Part shown: piece after piece, positions 55,711 through 64,000 of the stretch
Layout of the letters: each line of letters starts with the position of its first letter
Numbering within the stretch: the first letter of the stretch is position 1
Origin: Calamus simplicifolius
Taxonomy: Eukaryota > Streptophyta > Magnoliopsida > Arecales > Arecaceae
Length of the DNA stretch: 64,000 nucleotides
Reading direction: 5' to 3'
NCBI GenBank assembly: GCA_900491605.1
Contig: UESW01000051.1
Location: 1-64,000 of the forward strand
Notes under the pieces: model-generated
Database searches by the model: none
Seen by the model: the letters and a program-made list of their open reading frames with translations, nothing else
What the model was told of the DNA's origin: nothing
Translations under genes and position numbers: made by a program

Positions 55711-55920
55711 CAACAAATTTACGGTATAGCGATGCTAAATATATCGTTTGCCAACGCTATAAAGAGTTGGCATATATTGTCACGACGCTTTCACAAGCGT
55801 CGGAAAACTGGGGATGGAGACGAAAAATTTTTATGTGTGGCCAAGTAGGGCTTGGCGAAAAATGCTCCCGATGATTTGAAGCGTCGAAAAATGCTGACAG
55901 TTGCTGACGCTTATATTCTA
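55711..55920. repeat. CACTA-3 subterminal repeats, left
   Basis: Words such as GACGCTTTCACAAGCGTCGG, GAAGCGTCG and CTGACGCTT in both orientations. Includes the inverted copy of flanking sequence at 55838-55858. Confidence 0.7.
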
Positions 55921-56189
55921 TTTTTTTAAATAAAAGAAAGAACAAAAAAGTTAAAAAAAATTTCATTAAACCTATTATATTTAAACCTGTGCAATTAAGA
56001 TAAAATTTATATTAAATCTATTATATACAATGCAATCATAACAAAAAAAAAATCACATTGCACACATTCTTCACATTCAAATTAAAATTTCAAATATAAA
56101 TTTCATTACATCAAAAGAGTGTTACAATTTAAAATTTCACAAAATTTAAAGATACATAAAATGAAAGATATAAAATAAAAAAGAGCCAC

Positions 56190-56470
56190 GGTCAATGATC
56201 TGCAGGAGGAAGGTCGTCACCCTGTCCGCGAGGATCTGATGCTCCAGAAGTCTATAAGAAAAATTAAAAATATTTAATTTATGAAACTATAAGAAAAATT
56301 AAAAATATTTAATTTATGAAACTATCAATGAATATTAGATAAATAATTAATTTAATATAAAATATATATTTAATAATATATATTTATCTGATGTGGAACA
56401 ACCGTTTGTACGAGAGATGTAAGCCGCTCAATATGCTCTTTTATGAAATCCATCTATGCATAATGTCACA
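56190..56470 (-). pseudogene. CACTA-3 TNP1-like gene remnant (last exons)
   Basis: Two short exon-like pieces on the minus strand: 56460-56386 reads MDFIKEHIERLTSLVQTVV, a coiled coil like that ending TNP1 proteins, and 56246-56191 reads TSGASDPRGQGDDLPPADH and stop after an acceptor-like TATAG. A 35-bp direct duplication (AAGAAAAATTAAAAATATTT...) lies in the intron at 56258-56325. Position near the 3' terminus agrees with the other CACTA elements here. The rest of the gene is not recognisable. Confidence 0.4.
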
Positions 56471-57270
56471 TATCATTTACATCAGAGTTAGAGTTAATGA
56501 AAATAAATATTAATTTAACATAATAATTATTATAAAATTTAATACATTGCAAAATTTAATACATTATCCAATAATGAAATGCGAAGGCCACCCATGATCA
56601 AAAAAAAAAAAAAAAAACAGATGGATCAGCAATAGACACGACAACAGATGACATTCCAGATACACAGCAGAATCAAAGTCTATTTCGCTGCTTAGCATCG
56701 AAGGTAGGAACAACCTCCACTTAAACCTATGTAAACCATGAAATTAAAATAAAAGTATACTGGTAGATGACAACATGAAATCAACAGAGTACCTCTGCTC
56801 AGTATTCTTTAAGGCGAGTCCAGGTACTTCACGTTCCTGAATAATGATATGACGTATCGTATCAGCAACCACCAAAACTCATTCTCAGCGTATAAAAAGA
56901 GAAGAATTGTAGAATTGCATTGAAAATAACTCGTAGCTCGATAAAAATTGGAGCTTTTAAAGCTTTTCTCTTCCTATTCGATCCAGACGATAAAAATTGG
57001 AGCAACCTTCGGACAAAACCTTTGAAGAATACGGTAAAACTAACACTTTCTCTTCCTGGCTTAAAATGCTATTTAACGCTTCGTTTACGTTACTCAGAGA
57101 ATGGAACTCACTGTTTCAATTCGTCCAACAGCCACACCTTGAAGAAGGGGACAAACACTAAACTGGCCCTTGGTGAAAGCAAGCCAGAAGATACGCACTC
57201 ACACCTTCGCCTGAAGCCGATTCCTCTGCAAGAAATTCTGGCGTTCAGTCTCATCAGCTCCTGGCATTCG
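56471..57270. other. CACTA-3 interior without a recognised gene
   Basis: AT-rich with a poly(A) tract at 56599-56618. From 56925 to 57020, words ACTCGTAGCTC, AAAAATTGGAGC, ATTCGATCCAGACGA and GGACAAAACCT occur that also occur at 62815-62880 in another order, so a piece of the element's own leader was duplicated and shuffled. Confidence 0.5.
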
Positions 57271-57330
57271 CCGTGCAAACTCTAGAGTAGCATATTTCAA
57301 TTTGAAACATGAAAAGATTATTTCCACCTT
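57190..57330 (-). other. Exon-like piece of unknown origin in CACTA-3
   Basis: Minus strand reads FKLKYATLEFARRMPGADE then TERQNFLQRNRLQAK and meets a donor-like GTGTGAG at about 57210. The upstream frame is open for some 15 further codons to a TGA. It could be a captured host exon or part of the transposon gene; I do not recognise the protein. Confidence 0.35.
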
Positions 57331-57701
57331 CCAATGAAGGAATTCCAGATGAAATCAAGGTCAAGGTCCCAGATTCACGAGGTTTTGTTTCCTCCGAGTT
57401 ATGGACAGCCTGGGCTTCCAAACGTCAGAAGAAATACTAGCTAAATCTCTCGCTTGGTTACCAGCACCCCCAGGTCTCGAACAAGAAAAGCAAGGCTGAA
57501 CCAGATATTAAAGGCTTCAAGAAATAGATAAAGAAACCAAGCTAAAAGTACACCAACTACCTCAACCGAAGAAACCGAGCAAGAACCCTACCGAAGAAAG
57601 AAAACTTCCAATCAAAAACACCAAAAAGTCTTGAGTCTCCAAAGAGGATAAGGTCTCAAAACCTCAAGAGAGCGGCTCGCACCACCACAGCTCGCAAGGA
57701 A
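57331..57701. other. CACTA-3 leader-like DNA left of copia-3
   Basis: Minus strand is T- and G-rich like a plant 5' untranslated region and continues at 62566 on the other side of copia-3. No frame. Confidence 0.35.
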
Positions 57702-58034
57702 TGTTAAAAACTGAACGGGAAAACAAAAACAGCTTTCAACTGATTTGCTTTAGGAACCAGCAACACAACCAAAACAGATTAACACGGATGAAGAGTTAGC
57801 AAAAGAACAGAGAAGAATTTCTTAATTCCTACCAACCAGTACAGTAGCAGAGGCCCTTTTATAGGCTTATGAGGAACATCGTGGGATAGTGGAACACAAT
57901 ATACGGAAATAGAAACGGAAACAGAATCTAGCCTATTGACTCGTTAAACAGCAAAAGACCAGTTCAACAAAAAACAAAGCCTAAAGACTCGTTCAAACAA
58001 AGCAGAGTACTCATTCTTGCATCAATTTCCAACA
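57702..58034 (-). repeat. Copia-3 3' LTR
   Basis: 333 bp; plus-strand ends TGTTAAAAACTG and TTTCCAACA. Contains a TATA box. Confidence 0.95.
57857..57863 (-). promoter_or_regulatory. TATA box in copia-3 3' LTR
   Basis: Minus strand CCTATAAAAGGGCC, a strong TATA box, present identically in the 5' LTR. Confidence 0.7.
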
Positions 58035-60925
58035 CTCCCCCTTGATGCAAAACTATTGACACCAAGTAAATCACGAAGGTAAGAGAATTTCTCATAAGAT
58101 AAAGCCTTGGTCATGATGTCAGCAACTTGAATATTCGTCGAGCAGTGGTGCAAGTCTACTAATCCTTCCGCTACAATTTCTCTAATAAAATGATGCCGAA
58201 TTCCAATATGCTTCGTTCGCCCATGAAATGTAGGATTATTTGTCATTGATATTGTTGATTTATTATCACAGAAGATGATAGTAGCATCAAGTTGAGTTTG
58301 ATGAAGATCTTCTAGAATCCTTCGAATCCATATTGCTTGACATGCCGTAGATGTAGCTGTAATATACTCTGCTTCAGAGGATGATAAAGCTGTCGTGGCT
58401 TGCTTCTTTGATGTCCAAGAGATGATTCCAGATCCAAGAGTGAAACAGTAACCTGATGTGCTTTTCCTGTCATCCAAAGAACCTGCCCAATCACTATCTG
58501 TAAAACCAGTAAGCTTGAAGTCAGTACCTGAAAAATACCAAATCCCAAAATCAATGGTGCCATGAATGTATCTCAGAATGCGTTTTGCTGCTCCGAAATG
58601 ATGCTTTGAAGGGTTATGCATAAACCTTGAAACTAAACAGACAGCAAACATAACATCTGGTCGAGTATGAGTCAAATACATCAGTCCTCCAATTAATTTT
58701 CTAAAATATGTTGCATCAACCTTCCCAGTTCCATCTTCTAGACATAACTTTTCTCCTGCATTCATTGGAGTACTCTAACCTTTGCAATTTTCCATATTAT
58801 ATTTCTTTAATAGACCATATGTATACTTCTCCTGAGAAAGAAAAATTCCTTTTTGTGTTTGCTTAATTTCAAGACCCAAAAAGTAATGTAAGAGACCCAG
58901 ATCAGTCATTTCAAATTCATTCAACATCCTCATCTTAAACTCTTCAATAAGAGAGCATGAAGATCCAGTATAGATCATATCATCAACATATAAAGACACA
59001 ATAAGAATATCTTTACCTTTCACCTTGATATAGAGAGTTGGTTCATTTTTACTTCTGTGAAAACCATTTTTCAGAAAATAGGCATCTATTCTACTGTACC
59101 ATGCCCTTGGAGCCTGTTTTAACCCATATAGTGCCTTTCGTAACTTGTACACCTTCTCCTCCATGCCTTGAACTGCAAATCCCTGTGGCTGCTCAACAAA
59201 TAAAGTTTCTTCCAACACACCATTAAGAAATGCTGATTTAACATCAAATTGGTACACTAACCATTTCTTCTGTGCAGCTAGAGCTAATACAATTCTTATT
59301 GTTTCAATTCTAGCAACGGGAGAATATGTTTCAAAGAAATCAATACCTTCTTGTTGTTCATACCCCTTTGCCACGAGCCGTGCCTTGTACTTCTGTATAT
59401 TACCATCAGCATTGTACTTGTTTTTGAAAACCCATTTCAAACCTATTGCATTCTTCCCTTCTGGCAGGTCTACTAGCTCCCATGTGTTGTTTCTTTCAAT
59501 TGCTGCAATTTCACTTTCCATAGCTTGCTTCCATTCTTCCCTTTGAATTGCTTCCTCAAAACACGATGGTTCAATTGCTGCAAGTGCATAGTTACATGAT
59601 TCATATATTTCCCTTAAAGACTTTACCTTCCTTGGAGGAGATTCAGAACTAGATGGCTCACAAACAACTTCTTGTGTTCTAATGCACCGTGGAGAACTTT
59701 CAAGATTCAAGGATGATGAGTCTACAGTTGGAGAAGTAACACGTTCCTCCCTAGTTGTTGACGAACTGTGTGATTGCTCCATCTCCATAAATCTTGAAGG
59801 AACCTGTTCAACTTCATTCATGCTATAACACCCATTCTCATCAAAAATTACATCCCTACTCATAATAAGCTTCTTAGTAATGGGATCAAATAAGCGATAA
59901 CCTTTGGTTTGCTCACTGTATCCAACAAAGATACACTTTAAACTTTTCTCATCAAGTTTATGTCTAGTTTCAGAATTTACATGAGCATAGGCAAGAGAAC
60001 CAAATATTCTTAAATGACTTACTTGAGGTTTCTGTTCACACCAAGCTTCAAATGGAGTACGATTTTTGACAGCCTTTGTAGGAGACCTATTTAGTAAATA
60101 TACTGAGGTTGCCACAGCTTCTGCCCATAAATAGTTTGGTAGATTTTTAGCCTTCAGCATGCTTCTAGCCATCTCCACTATTGTTCGATTCTTCCTTTCG
60201 GCCACACCATTCTGCTCCGGTGTGTAACTCGTTGTTAACTGCCTATGAATTCCATTTGTTTCACAAAAGGACTGAAATTCATTAGATAAAAATTCTCCCC
60301 CACGATCTGTCCTCAAGGTCTTAATGTAGTACCCAGATTGTTTCTCAACATATGCCTTGAATATTAAAAACTTAGAGAAAGCTTCATGCTTAGATCTTAA
60401 GAAATACACCCAACTCATTCTGCTGAAATCATCTACAAATAAGAGAAAATACTTACTCCCGCTCAATGTTGGAGTTCGCATAGGCCCACAGACATCTGCA
60501 TGCACTAACTGTAGTGGCTTTTGTGCTCTCCATGACTGCTTTATTGGAAAAGATGTTCTGTGATGTTTTCCATAGATGCATCCTTCACAAATGAGCTCTA
60601 CTTTTTCAATGTTGGGTAATCCAAACACCATGTTCTTCTGTTGTAGTAACTTCAAGCCACCATAGTTCAAGTGTCCATATCTCATATGCCACAACAAAGA
60701 GTCATCCTTTAAACTAGAAACAAGAGCATGATCATCAAGACACGAAAATTCCAAAGGAAACATTTTGTTAGCTGCCATGTTGACTGTCAAAATGGTAATA
60801 CCAGATTTCAAATCATGGATTTCACATGTATTTCCTTGAAAAACAATTGAATAGCCTCTTTGTACTAATTGTCCAATGCTTAACAAATTATGAGCTAAAC
60901 CAGGAATATAAAGGACATCATGAAT
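58022..60925 (-). pseudogene. Copia-3 pol: integrase, RT and RNase H
   Basis: Continues the gag frame after a stop at 60926. Two open parts in one frame: 60886-58775 (703 codons) and 58765-58022 (247 codons), separated by a TAG at about 58775. Order: MLSIGQLVQRGYSIVF, WHMRYGHLNYGGLKLL with CEGCIYGKHH (zinc site), integrase VHADVCGPMRTPTLSGS, FVDDFSRMSWVYF and GVAERKNRTIVEMARSML (D, D, E), KCIFVGYSEQTKGYRLF, RT GLKWVFKNKYNADGNIQKYK, FDVKSAFLNGVLEETLFVEQ and LYVDDMIYTGS, RNase H DSDWAGSLDDRKSTSGYCF and IFCDNKSTISMTNNP. All catalytic motifs are in place. The last codons overlap the 3' LTR by 13 bp. Confidence 0.93.
58035..58050 (-). promoter_or_regulatory. Copia-3 polypurine tract
   Basis: Minus strand GCATCAAGGGGGAG abuts the 3' LTR. 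Confidence 0.8.
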
Positions 60926-62134
60926 TTATTTTTCTTTACCCGATTTAGTCTTGATAGAGATAACACCTTTGCCTGCAGCTTGAACTTGTTTACCATCTCC
61001 AAGTTGAACTTGCAGTTTTACTGAATCATCAATGTTTTTGAAGATTCCTTTCAAACCTATCATATGATTGCTGCAACCACTGTCTAAAAGCCAGATATCA
61101 TTCTTATTCTCTTTAACATTATAACAGGTTAGAAAGAGATTGTTATCATCCATTTGTTCTTCAGTAACATTAGCTTGTTGTTCAGACTTTCTTCTACAAA
61201 AACGTTCAATATGACCATACTTCTTACAAAAATTACATTGGACATTTGCATAGCGGTTACCTTGCACATTAATAAAGCTTCTGTGTTCTGTGAATGATGA
61301 TCTTCCTCTGCCTCGTCCACGGTAACCACCTCTTCCTCGGTAAAAGCCTCTTCCACGGCCTCTTCCTGCAAACTTTGGCTCATGACTTTCAAGGGGTTTA
61401 GCAACTTTCTGCTGATTAGAGATCTCCAACTTTGAACTAAAAGCTTGTTCAACACTTTTCTCGGCCGATCTATTAAGCCGATGTTCATGAGCTTGCAATG
61501 AACCCATTAGCTGGTTAAGAGAGTAATCAGACAAATCCTTTGATTCTTCAATGGCTGCAACTATATGATCAAACTTAGATGGCAAACTTCGTAGAACCTT
61601 TTCAATAACCTTTTGGTCAGAAATATTTTCTCCAAGTGATCTCATTTGATTGATTATAACAAAAATTCTAGAGAAAAATTCTTGCACAGATTCTGTTTCT
61701 TTCATGCATAAGTTTTCAAAATCACGCCGAAAAGTTTGAAGTTTCACTGAGATTACCTTATCCGATCCTTGATACTCTTTTTTTAATATGTTCCAAGCCT
61801 CCTTGGATTTAGTTGTTGCAGCAATCCTTGGAAAGATAGAATCTGTGACAGCTTGTTGTAATGATACAAGTGCCTTGGCATCCTTCTTTCTGTTCTCCTT
61901 TAGCTCTGTCTTTTGTGTTGCTGTAAGCTTTGCCTCTTCATCTGGTTCTACATAACCATTCTCAACCAAATCCCACATGTCTAACAAAATAAAAAAAGTT
62001 CTCATCTTAATACTCCAAAACTCATACAAACCTCCATTGAAAATAGATATCAAATTATTGAGAGAGTTGTTGTTTGCCATGACAACTTCACACAGACCTT
62101 CAATAAATCTGTAATAAGTAAGATTACCTCTCAA
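60926..62134 (-). pseudogene. Copia-3 gag and protease
   Basis: 402 codons. A likely start is the internal Met of MANNNSLNNLISIFNG at about 62080, which resembles the copia-1 start; the frame is open from 62134. Gag UBN2 region: FWSIKMRTFFILLDMWDLVE and ILKKEYQGSDKVISVKLQTF, Gly/Arg-rich GRGRGRGFYRGRGGYRGRG, zinc knuckle CNFCKKYGHIERFC, protease start DIWLLDSGCSNHM (DSG). It ends at TAA 60926 after KSGKEK; the same frame continues at once with IHDVLYIPGLAHN, so a single nonsense codon divides gag from pol. Confidence 0.93.
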
Positions 62135-62215
62135 TCTTCAGCAAAATACCTGAGGAGAACTCGTACTGCTGACGATTCCCACTCTTCTTCCTTTCCGCCT
62201 GGGTAGAATGAACCT

Positions 62216-62230
62216 GGCACTCTGATACCA
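62216..62230 (-). promoter_or_regulatory. Copia-3 primer binding site
   Basis: TGGTATCAGAGTGCC on the minus strand, close to the 5' LTR end, fits initiator tRNA-Met. Confidence 0.85.
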
Positions 62231-62232
62231 AA

Positions 62233-62565
62233 TGTTAAAAACTGAACGGGAAAACAAAAACAGCTTTCAACTGATTTGCTTTAGGAACCAGCAACACAAC
62301 CAAAACAGATTAACACGAATGAAGAGTTAGCAAAAGAACAGAGAAGAATTTCTTAATTCCTACCAACCAGTACAGTAGCAGAGGCCCTTTTATAGGCTTA
62401 TGAGGAACATCGTGGGATAGTGGAACACAATATACGGAAATAGAAACGGAAACAGAATCTAGCCTATTGACTTGTTAAACAGCAAAAGACCAGTTCAACA
62501 AAAAACAAAGCCTAAAGACTCGTTCAAACAAAGAAGAGCACTCATTCTTGCATCAATTTCCAACA
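62233..62565 (-). repeat. Copia-3 5' LTR
   Basis: 333 bp, partner of 57702-58034; differences at ACGGATG/ACGAATG, GACTCG/GACTTG, AAGCAG/AAGAAG and GTACTC/GCACTC. Confidence 0.95.
62388..62394 (-). promoter_or_regulatory. TATA box in copia-3 5' LTR
   Basis: TATAAAA on the minus strand in CCTATAAAAGGGCC, the expected promoter of the element. Confidence 0.7.
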
Positions 62566-63110
62566 AGGAAAGCCCACACATTTCAGAAGAACACCTAACG
62601 GGAACTAGAAAACCCTCCAGATCTCACCTTAGAAGCTCTCCCAGCACTTCAAGTCAGCGCTAAAAGCTGCCGAAGCACCGGAACGAGTCCCTCCCTCCCT
62701 CCCCCAGTCAAGCCTCAATCACAAACCCTACCCCCACGGATCTCCGAAAGAAGCTCCTGGAACCCAAAAAACCAGTTCGTTCCCTGACAACCCAGACCAG
62801 TCTCTGAGGAGTAACCTTTGGACAAAACCTATTCGATCCAGACGACAAAAATTGGAGCAAAAGACTCGTAGCTCAACAGATCAATCTAAAGATAGGCAAC
62901 CGCAATCAAGAAGATTACAAGAAGATAGACTCCATAGATTTGAACAAGGTTTAGATTAGATTCATCCAACTGAGAGAGAAAAAGAAGCGTTGGAGATGGG
63001 TACCGTACCTTGAGGGCTTGAGCGACGCAAGAAGGGCGATTCGAAGCTAAACGAAGAGGGTGGCGGGGAGGCGAGCAGGAGCTAGGGCACCGATCGCACA
63101 ACACATGGGG
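62566..63110 (-). other. CACTA-3 5' leader region
   Basis: The minus strand is rich in G/T with GGGGGAGGGAGGGAGGGAC near 62700 and GGGTTTGTGATTGAGG, wording common in plant 5' untranslated leaders, and a donor-like TAAGGTGAGATC near 62628. A 72-codon minus frame (63104-62886) has no recognised domain. It is probably the first exon region of the lost transposase gene or a captured leader. Confidence 0.4.
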
Positions 63111-63139
63111 GAGAGAGGGAGCTAGGGCATGGCTTATAT

Positions 63140-63617
63140 ATCATTATATCCTGACACTTTTAAGCGTCGTTATGTGCCAAAGCGTCGGCAAACTGTAAAT
63201 ATGCCGACGCTTACAAGCGTCGGCAAATAACGACGCTTATAAGTGTCGGCAGGCTGATGTCTTTACTTAAATTAACTTAAATTAAGCTGATGTCTTTACT
63301 TAATTTTTCGACGCTTATAAGCGTCGGCAGCTAACGACGCTTATAAGCGCACAACATGGGGCAGAGAGGAAGCTAGAGCACGGCTTATATATCGGTATAT
63401 CCCGATACTTTTCAGCGTCGTTATGTGCCGACCTTTTTTTAAAGCATCGGCAAACTGTAAATATGCCGATGCTAATAAGCATCGTTAGTTGCCGACACTT
63501 ATAAGTGTCGGCAAGCTAACGACGCTATTTAAAAGCGTCAGCAGTTTGCAGGATCTCACGACGCTCCCCCCTAGCGTCGAAAAAAAAGGGTCAAGAAATT
63601 CTCCTTTTGCTGTAGTG
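63140..63617. repeat. CACTA-3 subterminal repeats, right
   Basis: Repeated GCCGACGCTTACAAGCGTCG, AACGACGCTTATAAG and GTCGGCAAACTGTAAATATG words in both orientations; a 120-bp unit (CACAACATGGGG..., GAGCTAGGGCATGGCTTATA) recurs at 63100 and 63350. Confidence 0.8.
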
Positions 63618-64000
63618 CCAGTTTGCCAAGTCTGCGCAGCTGCCCTCGTGCAAAGCTCTCCCGGCCCGGCAAGCTATGCCTGGTTTCCCCGCTTGGTGCC
63701 TGCCTTGCTCGCTTTCGCCTGCACAGTGGGCCGCGCCTAGATGCACTTGCCTAGCTGCGTCGCTTCCCGAATTTGCTTGTCCCGGGCATCCTACCTCCAC
63801 ACGACCTATCCCGGACTATCAGGTCGGCCTTGATGCTGTTGGGGCGATGTAAACAATATTGTGCCCTATAAAGTTTATTTCCTAGGCATTGACTTAAAAG
63901 CTATATTAAATGTTAATGCCAAATCACCATCCTTAGGCTTCCGCAAGCGTCCGGTCGCCTCCTCCAATGAGCCCGGGATCCTCCAATAAGCTCCTCGTGC
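63618..64000 (-). repeat. Gypsy-A 5' LTR, piece 4 (to window end)
   Basis: Follows the CCA duplication and continues the C-rich LTR sequence of 55628-55705 (CCAGTTTGCCAAGTCTGCGC). Near 63840 the composition becomes AT-rich (AACAATATTGTGCCCTATAA). The outer LTR border is not recognisable, so the last 150 bp may already be flanking DNA. No gene seen. Confidence 0.4.

Larger units (their letters stand above)
57702..62565 (-). mobile_element. Copia-3: young, nearly intact Ty1/copia element, 4.86 kb
   Basis: Two 333-bp LTRs (57702-58034, 62233-62565) that differ at about four sites by eye, perfect target duplication AGGAA (57697-57701, 62566-62570), initiator-Met primer site, polypurine tract, and a gag-pol frame interrupted by only two stops. 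It is the innermost and apparently youngest insertion of the window. Confidence 0.95.
55706..63617 (-). mobile_element. CACTA-3: CACTA transposon, 7.9 kb including copia-3
   Basis: CACTACAACAAAT starts at 55706 and ATTCTCCTTTTGCTGTAGTG ends at 63617, so the termini are imperfect inverted repeats starting CACTACA. The target duplication is a perfect CCA (55703-55705, 63618-63620). Both ends carry AAGCGTCGGC-type subterminal repeats, a family distinct from CACTA-1/2. Without copia-3 the element is about 3.0 kb, non-autonomous, with only gene remnants. Confidence 0.9.

Noticed and set aside
1..64000. Ordinary host genes, tRNA, rRNA or microRNA genes
   Set aside because: No frame or motif outside transposable elements gave a convincing match; only a 14-3-3 fragment and some leader-like pieces were seen.

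Overview
The window is nuclear DNA of a flowering plant, possibly a monocot (low confidence). I find no ordinary single-copy host gene, rRNA, tRNA or CRISPR array. Almost every base can be assigned to transposable elements nested inside one another: CACTA (En/Spm) DNA transposons with spliced TNP1/TNP2-type genes, Ty3/gypsy elements of several lineages, Ty1/copia elements with initiator-Met primer sites, a foldback element, and satellite-like arrays carried inside transposons.

Layout. 1-3795: 3' part of CACTA-1 (decayed TNP2 tail and TNP1-like gene, then GCGACGC-rich subterminal repeats). 3796-6900: minus-strand gypsy-B, a chimera of integrase/chromodomain tail joined to reverse transcriptase (RT), split by a probable 1.85 kb solo LTR (4088-5937). 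About 6900-21435: plus-strand Athila-like gypsy (protease, RT, RNase H, integrase, 3' LTR), with its RT split by CACTA-2 (8116-16956). CACTA-2 has lost most of its TNP2 gene but carries a GC-rich palindromic array and an approximately 86-bp GATC-rich satellite.

From about 21440 to the right end the oldest layer is a minus-strand chromovirus-like element (gypsy-A), read in pieces: RT/RNase H at 21440-22872, gag/protease at 28247-29638, gag start and primer site at about 47220-47461, and 5' LTR pieces at 47462-47728, 54554-55028, 55641-55705 and from 63618. Inserted into it are copia-1 (22873-28246), a 16.1 kb Tat-lineage element (29639-45727, TSD AGATG), an unassigned AT-rich segment (about 45750-47215), copia-2 (47729-54553, TSD AAGGA), a foldback element (about 55029-55627) and CACTA-3 (55706-63617, TSD CCA). 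CACTA-3 itself holds the youngest element, copia-3 (57702-62565, TSD AGGAA, two nearly identical 333-bp LTRs).

The most interesting content is accessory cargo. The Tat element carries a spliced antisense gene (44200 to 41171; four exons, TATA box, AATAAA) and a second, short antisense coiled-coil ORF with its own TATA box (37944 to 37642), separated by 32/64-bp and 29-bp arrays. The leader of copia-1 contains a piece of a host 14-3-3 protein gene in antisense. No element in the window has a complete set of open genes; copia-3 comes closest, with two in-frame stops.
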